Part shown: piece by piece, positions 42,901 to 49,336 of the stretch
How the letters are laid out: every line of letters starts with the position of its first letter
How positions within the stretch are numbered: the first letter of the stretch is position 1
Assembly: GCF_000003815.2 (NCBI RefSeq)
Contig: NC_049997.1
Location: 13,793,533 to 13,857,532, forward strand
Direction: 5' to 3'
Origin: Branchiostoma floridae
Taxonomy: Eukaryota; Chordata; Leptocardii; Amphioxiformes; Branchiostomatidae
Length of the DNA: 64,000 nt
Translations under genes and position numbers: made by a program
The notes under the pieces: model-generated
What the model saw: only the letters and a program-made list of their open reading frames with translations
The model's database searches: none
Told to the model about the DNA's origin: nothing

Positions 42901-45503
42901 CATGACAGCTGTAGTCCGGGCCTTCACCAGCCCACCGAAACCTTTCTAAGAAATTCATGTCAAATTAGGAGTGGAAAATTCTTCATCCGTCTGAAGTCCC
43001 TCGTGTTCTCTCGTGGTTTGGGCACCCCCCCCCCCCTAGGTTCTATGTCCCCCAAAGGAACGGAATTTGACCCTCTGCCTACTTCGTCCCCTGTCTCCTT
43101 GTCGTGACTCGCTCACACATAGACGGGCATGGTTAATTCCCCTAATGATTGGTTCCGTAGCGACATGACCGTAGCGGGGTGTCCTTCCTACAACCACTTC
43201 CGATCGGGCTTCCGTACTTAGGTACCTACGGTTTGGCAAGCTTTTTCCTCCTCCTCGGTTTCGGCTACTGATTGTGTAAACCCGGGCAAATTTCAGCCTT
43301 CCTTGCGTCATTAAGTGGTCTCCTAAAAAAGAGATTCCACGAAGACAGTTGTCGTAATCATTAGCAGGGCACATTGTTAGGGATTAAGGTAGTGGGACCG
43401 CCTCGTTCTTTTCTCCGTTGGGACCCGTTTTCCCTTCCGAACGCGTTGGCACTCACTAGTCCCCTCCTCGTCTGGCACTGCGGCCAAGGACCCGCCAAAG
43501 TGCAGTGGGTCCCGAGCAAAAACGCTCTCAAACTGGTTAGACCGGGTTCGACATGATTTATCCTGTCTGTGTGTATTACTCGGGTACAGAGTCTTGTCTA
43601 CGTTGATGTGTGTACAAAATGCTTTTGATGATATGATTACTAATGTTCGGAACTTTGATGATGTTACTGTTCAGGAAAGTACTTTGGTATTATGGTGCTC
43701 CGTTATTCTGATGCTTCGATGACCTTATTGTTTGGGAAATTGTTTTGGTATTGTTTGGTATTTGTTTGGTATCGATATTTTGGATTTTGTTGTCATGCCT
43801 TCTGTTGCTTTCTATATGTAATGTTGTTTCGAATTCATTCGTATGGTGCCATGATGTATTTTATGTGATGCTGTATTCAACGAGATTCTCACCTAAGTGT
43901 CAAAGTCGATACAATTGTTTTTTTACTTGATTTGTACTTAATGAGATTGAAAGACCAGTCGTATCTGAGTCGATGCGATATTTTTTTTTCTCTCTTCATC
44001 TGTACTTAGTGAGCCGATATTGATGTATGCTAAGGTGTGAGTTATGGTTTGCGTATGGTTCCGGGTATTCGAAATTCATTGTGATATTCTTACGTAATTT
44101 ATTACTTAAAGTTAGTTCAATTTTACTGAGATGTGTTAAATGATGCGGGAGCATCATTAAGCGTTGCGGGGGGGATGGTGTAGCAAGTCTGTTATTACGT
44201 TGGGCGGCCCAGGGGTCACGTGGTGAGAGCACGTGATCATGGGCGCGCCCTGACGTCAACTAGGCCACGCCCCGCAGCGCTCGCGTAAGCTCCGCCTCCA
44301 ATTGATGTAATATAAGACGCGGTACGCGCTAGTTAGACTAGAAGCAGACTCAGGGACAAGGTCAACCGCATCTTCCGCCGCCGTAGTTACGTAACCGGTT
44401 AGTTAATATCATCCACCCGCATCTGTCCAGGTATCTTATCTTGCATTATTTGTATTAAGCCAGTCTTTATCATTACCTCCGTTCACTTGCTTAAACTGTA
44501 TACCATCGGTCGTAGTAATAAAGATCACATCAAACTGTACACTGAACCCTGGTCCTTGGCTATATTGGTGAGAGTGCATAGCATAGATACGTCACCTTGA
44601 CGTATAGGTAAATGCCCAAATCCTACCACTAAGACCAAATGTTTACACCAAAAGGATGCACCTTTTGGCATGGTCGGTTTGGTGGCGATTGAACCCCACT
44701 GTTACACAACTTCCCATTTTCTTTTTACGATCTGTCCTCGAATCTCTTAGTTTGATATCCTTATGTGGCACATCTTTAACTTTTACTCACAGGGTCAGCA
44801 TAAGAAACAATGCAAGCGGCGAGTAGAAACAGTGTCCCGGCTCCCGGGATTCAAACCCGAGCCGCCAGCTCACAAACCAAATGCCTTTATGAAACTTTAA
44901 CAACTATAGGTCGGACCCATTGGCATGATCAGTTTGGTCAGTGCTGGAACACCACTGTTAATTACTACTAGTATTGTGGGTTGTACATTTCTAGAAAAAC
45001 AGGCTAAAATCTGATTCATTTTCAGGAATATAGGTGCACTGGTGGTGCACATACTCATGACCTAAAAATCTAGTGGATGCACAGAAAAACTTTTGGCTGC
45101 ACAACATGCTTACACACTTCCTGTTCTTCAGAGCTGGAATACCAAATTCTATCATATGTAATGGTTAATAACTTAAACAAGTTTAACGTTACATGTCATT
45201 GACCCCAATTCTGATATGATTTATGGTGATGGCCAGCCTCTCCAAAATTGCTTAAGATATAATTCAATATGTAGTTCTCATGATCTCTGACTATGTTCTT
45301 CCCCAAGAACAGTGTGCTGATTATGCAATTTATAAAATCAAATTTGTTTTCCTCATGCCTCTTCATAATTTTCCTGATCATCAACTTCCTTCTGCATAAT
45401 AATTTTTTGCTGAAAATCTTTTCCCGCTTCGAAAAACATCCCCTAACTCTACTAAAATTGTGAAAACCTCACCTAGCTCTACTCCAGGATTCCTACAGGC
45501 CAT
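30715..45503 (-). CDS. DERA: Deoxyribose-phosphate aldolase, complete, 8 coding exons
   Basis: Joining minus-strand exons 45503-45473, 35175-35078, 34310-34163, 33551-33456, 32641-32507, 32161-32033, 31583-31471 and 30921-30715 gives 957 nt, that is 318 codons plus stop. All borders are GT/AG and phases match. Animal DERA proteins are also about 318 residues. The enzyme cleaves 2-deoxyribose-5-phosphate to glyceraldehyde-3-phosphate and acetaldehyde in the cytosol, in deoxynucleoside breakdown. Seen here are IDLTTLSGDD (substrate-site Asp region), AVCVYPARV, LATGELG, FIKTSTGK with the Schiff-base lysine at K218, GFKPAGGIR with the second active-site lysine at K254, and the C-terminal YHHVYGRYAA. 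The class I aldolase fold is inferred from family. Intron 1 is about 10.3 kb because it hosts an intact gypsy element. Nothing in the coding exons looks damaged. Confidence 0.96.
31471..31583 (-). CDS. DERA: DERA coding exon 7 (residues 213-250)
   Basis: SDFIKTSTGKEGVNA carries the catalytic K218. Acceptor TTGTGCAG and donor AAG|GTAACT. Confidence 0.97.
32033..32161 (-). CDS. DERA: DERA coding exon 6 (residues 170-212)
   Basis: Encodes AHLKTILATGELGSLTNVYK. Donor GCTG|GTAAGT, acceptor CTGTAG. Confidence 0.95.
32507..32641 (-). CDS. DERA: DERA coding exon 5 (residues 125-169)
   Basis: Encodes ATGFPSGQ, GASEIDIVI and LSGDWQ. The sequence seen at the acceptor is CTGTACAG|TTGCG. Confidence 0.94.
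32748..32955. repeat. Foldback element in DERA intron 4
   Basis: Outer arms CCCATACGAGCGATCGC (32748-32764) and GCGATCGCTCGTATACCCCAT region (32935-32955) are inverted copies about 170 bp apart. Likely a small MITE. Confidence 0.65.
33456..33551 (-). CDS. DERA: DERA coding exon 4 (residues 93-124)
   Basis: Encodes ITTGAVCVYPARVKEAVKYL and ANIPVAS. Donor CTCAG|GTACTG. Confidence 0.95.
33880..34110. repeat. Foldback repeat with TACTGTAAAT and TTTGCGGT words, DERA intron 3
   Basis: Starts ATACTGTAAATGCATTAAGTT and carries repeated TTTGCGGTRGTTWTAAGTTTG, then the inverse AAACCGCAAACATAAAACCAC. A similar fragment (ACTGTAAATCGTGAAATGTTTGTGGTGG) lies at 59876-59930, and a shorter one at about 53067-53100. 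Confidence 0.65.
34163..34310 (-). CDS. DERA: DERA coding exon 3 (residues 44-93)
   Basis: Encodes ASWLLRAVTCIDLTTLSGDD and DLLKAVNMQDK. Acceptor CTCTCCAG, donor AAAG|GTAGCC. Confidence 0.96.
34977..35052. repeat. 76-bp MITE next to DERA exon 2
   Basis: AGCAGAGGTTGGGTCAC and its exact inverse GTGACCCAACCTCTGCT bound a 42-bp centre. It lies about 25 bp downstream of the exon 2 donor. Confidence 0.8.
35078..35175 (-). CDS. DERA: DERA coding exon 2 (residues 11-43)
   Basis: Encodes DLGWVQSTRVNQPATIRR and TVKKKWQ. Acceptor TTCCACAG; donor GGCAG|GTCAGT. It sits only 130 bp from the gypsy insertion. Confidence 0.95.
35190..35304 (-). repeat. tRNA-like (SINE head) repeat at the gypsy insertion site
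   Basis: On the minus strand, A-box TGGCATAGTGG (35303-35293) matches the Pol III consensus TGGCNNAGTGG. A B-box-like GGATTTGAATCC follows at about 35250-35240. The unit is split by the gypsy element. Its upstream part (AAAGGTGCATCC and so on) resumes at 44648-44705, and a second copy of the whole unit sits at 44811-44961. Confidence 0.65.
35305..35773 (+). repeat. 5' LTR of the gypsy element
   Basis: 469 bp, TG...CA ends. A TATA-like TAATATAAGA (35434-35443) follows a GC-rich block and CCAATT. AATAAA lies at 35643-35648. U3, R and U5 therefore run roughly to 35465, 35665 and 35773; these inner borders are inferred. Confidence 0.96.
35434..35443 (+). promoter_or_regulatory. TATA-like box of the LTR promoter
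   Basis: TAATATAAGA sits ~130 bp into the LTR, downstream of GCCACGCCCCGC and CCAATT. The same sequence is present in the 3' LTR. Confidence 0.55.
35774..37084 (+). other. Gypsy 5' leader, 1.3 kb, with 86-bp tandem repeats
   Basis: Directly after the LTR the sequence is TGATTCCCACTAGTGG, which lacks the usual TGG start of a tRNA 3'-end primer site. Copies of an 86-bp unit (GCCGACAAATCCTTTTTATT and so on) begin at 36668, 36754, 36840 and, diverged, 36924. The leader has no gag-like frame upstream of 37085 and may hold packaging or translation-initiation structure (inference). Confidence 0.8.
37085..38278 (+). CDS. gag: Gypsy gag polyprotein with one CCHC zinc knuckle
   Basis: 397 codons. The N-terminus has a short Arg/Gly-rich stretch (RGRGRGRGRARG, about 47-60). 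A capsid-like helical region follows at about 125-275 (including the retrotransposon gag pattern around WEEFKIQF and ALDFMREMYSRP). Next is a Pro-rich segment with a Gln-rich helix (about 295-335). The zinc knuckle CNYCHELGHWKREC ends it (C365, C368, H373, C378; C-X2-C-X4-H-X4-C). Gag forms the particle and its knuckle binds element RNA. The stop TAA (38276-38278) lies in loop 1 of the predicted frameshift pseudoknot, so most ribosomes should make Gag alone. Confidence 0.92.
   Translation: MSTASAHDNTIPDDQVVQLNFGLHGNGRGRGRGRGRARGTPRATGAAATPRPAPQLTPVSHDGPSLTSTLARHRNLFPPSPISGQFDDAVPRTTRPRIIPKLMCSFNGVSDITWEEFKIQFTADRSYGEWDDPLSKTVLIRHLSGGALQTYNTAAASVKNGPCDVALDFMREMYSRPNDPTHFESELFTLSRNPGETPQSLEVRIRRLIAKVHPQADQHTRDLLGMREFVGKIQDKQMAWEVKRSKPQTLHEASMTLQFFEDLAKSHTPSQHPSPPPPPNVRQVSDPSPVPAETDMQAILASHRQEMREMQRSHERQVASLQSRFETLLGSQHQPAPYHPPPSNRPPPPTPQNPTPRRTPQNSGCNYCHELGHWKRECPQLQRSNAGRRSGNDFGLA
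38254..38312 (+). promoter_or_regulatory. Predicted -1 ribosomal frameshift signal between gag and protease
   Basis: The heptamer G GGA AAC (38254-38260) is in the correct X XXY YYZ phase of the gag frame. A 7-nt spacer follows, then stem 1 GGCTGGCT (38268-38275) pairing perfectly with AGCCAGCC (38288-38295). Loop bases GGGGGT (38281-38286) can pair with ACCCCC (38307-38312), giving an H-type pseudoknot: stems of 8 and 6 bp, loops of 5 and 11 nt, and 1 nt at the junction. After the slip, CGA TTT CGG enters the protease frame. GGGAAAC is a known -1 slippery heptamer in vertebrate retroviruses. Function here is inferred. Confidence 0.85.
38260..39336 (+). CDS. pro: Gypsy protease region, entered by -1 frameshift
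   Basis: The frame is open from 38176 to 39336, but the biologically likely entry is the slippery site at 38260. The retropepsin motif LIDSGADVSLIS contains the catalytic DSG (D84, counted from a frame ATG at 38176). Downstream ILVGTDFLLAFD is the usual conserved second block. The remaining ~170 residues link to RT and include LLDLLVEYED, which normally leads straight into the RT N-terminal motif. The frame instead ends at TGA (39334-39336), because RT is in another frame. Protease cleaves the Gag-Pol polyprotein in the particle. Confidence 0.88.
   Translation, partial: RFRAGLTGGQPATSSPPPSTPPDPSPAKLIPSTHPSVGSFHFTPQIYGHSADVLIDSGADVSLISVDVLNKLGNHVTPPELVPYDGPALSTVAGGALDIVGNVTLPLTWQQHQFPAKFLVCRNTTTPILVGTDFLLAFDAEVSMRKRTMTLCGPTGVASIPVSRKAAGAVRRVVTRHSYLVPGRSVHLVPGKVVGKRADNSLGPGYVNPALASLGRFGLTGELISHTPAKNTTRVFVVNENIEPVLIRPGAVIGLYHPFDSPTSRGVSVCPYTPVPLAPPSNQSSSAGVPPAAGPGPTRATNPTPTPDVRAELETLFDLSYIQNPSHRSQLLDLLVEYEDSLPLPVRHVHHTCSYTLH
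39272..42949 (+). CDS. pol: Gypsy pol: reverse transcriptase, RNase H, integrase, Pro-rich tail
   Basis: 1225 codons, no internal stop. The frame opens after TAG at 39266-39268. From the first ATG: HSIDTGDAAPIR (19-30), RT core with LDMRAGYHQI (117-126) and the catalytic YLDD (180-183), then RNase H (IVDTDAS 326-332, E371, D397, D440). The integrase has the HHCC zinc motif (H577, H584, C614, C617) and catalytic D646, D706 and E742 (D-X35-E), with a GPY motif at 882-884. After about residue 920 comes an acidic, Pro/Thr-rich tail of ~300 residues with 12-residue repeats (TPVPDPTPAPAQ type) and an Arg-rich patch (RRRRRQPRD). Catalytic residues are all present. It lies +1 relative to protease, so expression needs a second recoding event, or one base is an indel. 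Confidence 0.95.
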   Translation: MKTVSRSPYDMSTTPVLTHSIDTGDAAPIRLPPRRTSPQAKEQIRQELDKLASLGFIEPSNSPWGAPVVLVKKKNGGTRMCVDYRSLNSVTKKCSWPLPRIDDTLDALSGSKLFSTLDMRAGYHQIPVDPSSVEKTAFSTPFGTYQYTVLPFGLCNAPSSFARLMESVLRGLQPQCCLAYLDDNIVHSDDDVTIHLNYLRAVFQRYREARLNLNPEKCRFLQRQVEFLGHIISGDGVSTDPSKTSAVDNWPTPRSVRDVQRFLGLANYYRRFVHGFAQIARPLTVLTRKGTRFSWSADCQSAFDQLKAALVSAPILAYPNFDLPFIVDTDASDKGIGGVLSQEQHGHERVILYYSRALSPAEQRYCTHRREMLAAVEFITKHDCYLQGEEPFLLRTDNSAVKYQIRNNNPTGQSARWILRLSPYYFNIEHRAGTRHGNADGVSRIPCAQCGTVAEDLDVDVPPSPQCDTVPQVNTVQAGMATQTDPLFSTIDLAAKQREDPILGQLVTDKAQGVRPVATGCWQALTRDQKLLYGDWDNLVLRDGVLYRQYIKSDTPEPAMQLLVPRTLIPTVLRMVHSDPLCGHLGIDKTVERLKNSFHWPGLSSDVIAFVGGCLVCQKTKGGQRQPRAPLCPSVVGYPNERVAMDIVGPLPKSQQGSKYILVAIDYFTKFVEIFPLVDDTAPSVAKSFYQGWVCRHGVPASLHTDRGSNFQSILVTELCKYLKTHKTRTTSYHPQSDGLVERFNRTMGAMLRAYVRQSDQRDWDFHLPAVQFAYNTSCQATTGFSPYFLMHGREARLPVHLLTGVRCDSTSTSEFVAALNDRMPSIFKLVQQHTAQKQARQKELFDSKVYGQPHAVGDLVLVRNNAGKPGLSRKLANKFHGPYEVLSRVGDNAYRVKNTRGRRQIDVVNFEHLKALTPQMFDPDYDPRQEGRRPTRRRRKANHVTSPPRPPISETSPTDGDDEESDDDAPSEDPVTPQGHSSAGSPPSYVSDPSLSDTEPKRLRAPVAQRRPSAPSSPTHNRPPDTAQTAPIQSPGPDPSRPQTPVPDPTPAPAQTPVPHTTPAPALTPVPDPTPAPDPTPVPTPTPAATPTPTPAPTDTTATTSSPVLPSPLPQRTNRRRRRQPRDMNNFICFPDAYTSSDSNSDTNHVHPNVCQVTNSLDVGLTTQCQPLDRSCPGGEQFSEGPPARPLEPSTYDLSPNRWNPVAHFMTAVVRAFTSPPKPF
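42950..44178 (+). other. Gypsy 3' untranslated region with purine run before the 3' LTR
   Basis: About 1.2 kb without a convincing frame and with no envelope-like product. GGGGGGGATGG at 44168-44178 abuts the 3' LTR and is the probable polypurine tract for plus-strand priming. Confidence 0.75.
44179..44647 (+). repeat. 3' LTR of the gypsy element
   Basis: 469 bp, apparently identical to 35305-35773, followed by the second CCAA target copy at 44648-44651. Confidence 0.97.
44648..44961 (-). repeat. Remainder of the split tRNA-like unit and a second copy of it
   Basis: 44648-44705 continues the unit broken at 35304 (GGCATGGTCGGTTTGG, then GAACCCCACTGTTA). 44811-44961 repeats the whole arrangement (GGATTCAAACCCGAGCCGCCAGC, AGCTCACAAACC, GGCATGATCAGTTTGG, GAACACCACTGTTA). 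Before the gypsy insertion these were two tandem, diverged tRNA-like units. Confidence 0.65.
44962..45472. other. DERA intron 1, upstream part
   Basis: No exon or clear repeat recognised between the tRNA-like unit and DERA exon 1. Confidence 0.4.
45473..45503 (-). CDS. DERA: DERA coding exon 1 (residues 1-10 and one base)
   Basis: ATG at 45503 gives MACRNPGVEL, then donor CTAG|GTGAGG. The phase-1 end joins exon 2 to make EL-DLGWV, as in other DERA N-termini. This exon is short, and it is found only by looking past the 9.3-kb retrotransposon. Confidence 0.9.
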
Positions 45504-46294
45504 GACTGTAGAGTAGGACAGGTTTTTATCCGTGCACGGAGCTCCTGTTTGTGCTAAACTTGCTCCTCCAATTTTACGTGAACCAAAATCTCTTCTTACC
45601 ACCATGCACCTTCTTCCTCAATCCTGTCAACAAGGAAAACTTACATGACGTCACGAAGGTACTCAAGGAGTATTGAGCATACCTTGATTGGTAAGCGTTG
45701 CCATTGTAGACCCATCAATACCCTCCAAAAGCCAATTTTCTACATTGATATAACGTTATAGTTGTTTTTTTGCGATAAATGTTGAAATGACTGAATAAGT
45801 CTGAAGTGATAATTAAGCTATATAATTTCTCTTCGAGTATCTCTAAACTCTATTAGCACCCTCCACTTAGGGTCCCTCAAGGGACAAATCACTAAATTAC
45901 ATAGGGTTTGCGCAGTGAGATAGCTGTTGTTGTTGATCTCCGTTTATAATGCCTATTTTTCGCTTGAAATAAGTCTACACCGCCTTACTAGATATTTCAT
46001 TTTCGAAAATATGATGAAATATAAGTATTAAAGAGTTACTATTTCTTCTCAGAGCCTAATTGACTATCAATGGTTTATCCCCAATCACCTAATCACATGA
46101 CGCAAACCTTTACTCCCCTTTGATAAAAACCAAACGCGTTCAATTTGAAAATAAGCCTTCGCCATCCAACCAGTTAGGATTGCTTTTAACATTTTATAGC
46201 ATACAAAAATATCGCATTATTAAATTTTATTCCGGCAGATATCATTTTAAACATTCTGTACTTGTTTTAATGCTGTTTTGTTATGATATTTTAG

Positions 46295-46407
46295 GTACGT
46301 TTTTACGCGGTGGCCACAGCTGGCCAGAAAAAGCCACGAAGCGTGAAGGAAAGACCTTTGATCAACTTGAAGCTGCAAACTTGATGATGCAAGCCGACAA
46401 ACTTTCC
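46295..46407 (+). CDS. Possible orphan exon
   Basis: Between an acceptor-like TATTTTAG and a donor-like TCC|GTAAGG lies an open 113-nt segment. It encodes GGHSWPEKATKREGKTFDQ followed by LEAANLMMQADKLS, a protein-like and amphipathic pattern quite unlike the surrounding AT-rich DNA. I do not recognise the family and see no partner exons. The frame also runs on to a stop at 46456-46458. Treat as a hint only. Confidence 0.25.
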
Positions 46408-47916
46408 GTAAGGCTCCGATCCTTAGATCTACCACTTCACAACCCTACCATGATCTAGTAATACTAACCTTAATCCATTTATCTTTAACGGCTTTGCTAT
46501 AAAGTCGTCGCCGATTTTCCGTTTTGTGGCTGTGACCTTTGAACTTGCAAAAGGAGGAGGAGGTTATTTCCGGTATTTTGGAGTTCTCCTTCTTTTTCTT
46601 CCTAACTAACATTTCTGTCGAGATTTCTCCGGCTGTATCAACTGCACCTGCTTTGAACACATACAGAGGCATAAGTTGATGGTGTTTCTGACAATCCAGG
46701 TAACGTTAGAGCGATTTTGTGAGTGTATTTTGATGTGTCAAACGGGGAACGTTATACGCAGTTTCTTAAGCTTAGTGTCCACGGTGGGCGGGGCGGAAGT
46801 GAGTTTATTTGTAGAAAAACGTACTAGTAGTTCAAGGATGTCCATAAAATTGAACAAGTACTTTAAGATGTATGCAGTATCCCTCAGTACGCTGTAGACG
46901 AACTTAAACTTGTTCTAGACATTTCTGTATTAGTGTTAGACTTAGAGACAGTCCGCAGTTCCGATACACTTTGAGCTCGTATCTTAGCAATGGCGTTGGG
47001 CCGCTACCTTCTTAGCGAGGCAGAAATTTTTCTCAGAGAGGTGTGACGATCTTCATATTATAGAGTCTGAGAGCCAGTTGCACTATGATGATATTTGTCA
47101 ACAGGAGAAACAGTGTAAACAATACAGAAGTGTTTATGTTTGTTGTTTTTATTTGGTCACTATATTAATACACATTCTCAAGTTTAGGGTTGGCTATCTA
47201 TTTATGATGTGTCAATGCCATATCTTCTGACATCGTATACTTCAAGCAGATGTTGGGAGCAATTCTTGTTTCCTACTCATTTTTCTTGGCCCTATAGGCC
47301 CTACCACCCTGCCAACATGTGTTTTACATTAGTGTAGCATCTCTTGAGCAATATCACCTCCATTATAGGGGTATTGTCTAAAATGGTTGTGTATGTGTGT
47401 TTACTCCTATAACTCAAGATCCTTTCGATGAATTTGTATGAATTTGGGTCCTATTTTGAGTACATGGATGTAAACCAAATAGACATGATTTTTACCTCCC
47501 TTGCAGTATTTTCAGGTACTGCAGCATTAACATTACAGGCCCATATCTCCTTCCTGAAGGTAGTGTGGCATAATCCATGAACATATCAGCTGACCACATT
47601 GACAAAAAATAACCCTTATACTAGTTATAGGTGGGGAGACAGCTGAGGTTGATGAAAGGAAGGGTCAAGATTTTTCTGTGTATTGACAAAAAGTAAGCCA
47701 GTTCGCAGTTTGAACTACACGTGTGAGATCAAAGATGAAGGCTCAAGCCCCTAACTTTTGAAAGTAAGTCCTTGTCTGAACACCATGTTACAGTTTTGTT
47801 TATGTCTCAGGGGCTTAAACTTTAGCATATTAGTATTACTAAGATTGCATCACACCTCACATGTGTAGATTAAACAAACAGACCATAAACCAGCCCATAC
47901 ATGTCCATATGCCAAA

Positions 47917-48200
47917 TGCTACCCATCCGTGACTCAAATAACTGTCCCAGCATGGTTTGGCCTACATTTGTGTACTGAAGGTCATAGTGACACATTCCCC
48001 AAATGATCCTGGCAATTAATCACATCCAGATTGTGTTATGACGGTTCTGGCCTGAGTGTACTTACTAGTAGTAATATGTCAAGAGGATCTCGGCATTTTC
48101 ATTTTTGTTTTCCAACATAAGGCCGCTTTTCCCTCATGACACAAATTTTCCACATTGCTACAATTTTGCATTGAATTGTGTGTTATTATGTTTAAATTTA
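47917..48200 (+). repeat. Segmental duplication, copy 1 (no MITE)
   Basis: Shares ATAACTGTCCCAGCATGG, CTACATTTGTGTACTGAAG, CACATTCCCCAAA and ATCACATCCAGATTGTG in order with 50367-50810. It reads straight through TTTCCAACATAAGGCC where copy 2 has a 182-bp insertion. Confidence 0.8.
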
Positions 48201-48577
48201 GGTTAAATGCTATACTCTCTGTTGAGTAATTTGAAATCATTTCCCTAACAATGTATGGTGTGTAAAATAAGCTGTTGAAGTTTCCAGGTGTACTAGTACA
48301 TTTTGGCATAATATACATGCATCTTGAGGACGCCTTTCGTAGAATTCGATACTTCAGAAAATCAACTCATACATATGCATGCACATGAGTAGTCTCGCTG
48401 GAGGTGATTGTGCATATGTTAAAACGTTGATTTGTGATTTAGAAGCATTGGAATTATACAGTGTGCTACTGTTAGACTAGGTTACCACCACTAGAAAATG
48501 TGCCTTTGGTAAAGGCAGAATATGCTTTCAATGTATCTTTTTATAAAATGATTACTTAGTATTTTGTACTTTCACAG

Positions 48578-48997
48578 GTACAGAAACCATTGACCGAGGA
48601 GCCATCATAGCGAGGCAGGCATCGTAGACCTCCGTGCATTGTTGACCTTGAAATACGGACTGAAGGTTAATTGGGATCTAGGAATACAATACCAGCTGTC
48701 CAGCACTGTCTGCCAGGACCTGATGTTTTACAAGTGTTGCTGACAGGATGGATAGAAGGTTATCCATTCAGAGTTATACAAACGTTGGTGGGAGACCATG
48801 GAAAATGTTTGGAGGTGGATTCATGCCATAAAGTCATGTCTATAGTATTCCAGGGACATGACAATCCATGTTTAGTTTATAGAGAAGTTTACGTGACTTA
48901 TACTTGAAGTTTTGAGCGTTAAACTGGGCGAGATTTCGGAAAACAGACAACTGCTAGACTCTGAAGTAGAGGTAGAGGTCAAACGAAGGTCAAAGCC
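48578..48997 (+). other. Putative 5' UTR part of the first coding exon, Rabin8-type gene
   Basis: An acceptor TACTTTCACAG ends at 48577, and the sequence then runs without a good donor to the ATG at 48998. Several short upstream frames exist, the longest at 48671-48907, so upstream ORFs may modulate translation. The exon start is inferred from the acceptor only. Confidence 0.4.
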
Positions 48998-49336
48998 ATG
49001 AGTACTGATGATGATAGTTCCAAAAATGGTGAAGCAGCATCTGGGATGCACCGAAGTGGGAGCGACAATGTTCTCGTGAAACCGACAGTACGCTTTCACG
49101 TTGAAAACTGCGAGGAAACTGAAAAACAGTCTGAGAATGGCACTGTTGAAAGCCCAGAGCACAAAGAGGAATCAGTGGAAAACGGAGATCACGCGTTCTC
49201 TGAGGAAGGCTCGCCAGTGCGACCGGAAGGACAGGGTCTAGCGACGGAATCTCCACGGATACGCAGTCCGTCTGTGGCAGAGGTGAAGGGAAAGGCGTAC
49301 GAGAGATTACAGGAGGAACTAAGTCGAGCACAACAG
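48998..49336 (+). CDS. RAB3IP: Rabin8-type gene, coding exon 1 (residues 1-113)
   Basis: ATG 48998, [16 protein letters not shown], acidic low-complexity region, then [13 protein letters not shown], which starts the coiled coil. Donor CAACAG|GTACAC. Confidence 0.88.

Larger units (their letters stand above)
35305..44647 (+). mobile_element. Full-length Ty3/gypsy LTR retrotransposon in DERA intron 1
   Basis: A 9343-bp element with two 469-bp LTRs starting TGTAGC and ending TTTACA. By eye I find no difference between the LTRs. The 4-bp target duplication CCAA lies at 35301-35304 and 44648-44651. Order inside is long leader, gag with zinc knuckle, protease, RT, RNase H, integrase with GPY-type end, Pro-rich tail, 3' untranslated region and purine run. 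RT-RH-INT order places it in Ty3/gypsy. There is no chromodomain and no envelope-like frame. It is antisense to DERA. Intact frames and equal LTRs indicate a very recent, possibly still active copy. Confidence 0.97.
45504..48577. other. Divergent intergenic region between DERA and the Rabin8-type gene
   Basis: DERA reads leftward from 45503. The coding part of the Rab GEF gene reads rightward from 48998. The region should contain both promoters and any untranslated first exon of the Rab GEF gene. A GC-box-like GGGCGGGGCGG lies at 46780-46798. 47917-48200 is one copy of a duplicated segment. Confidence 0.5.
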
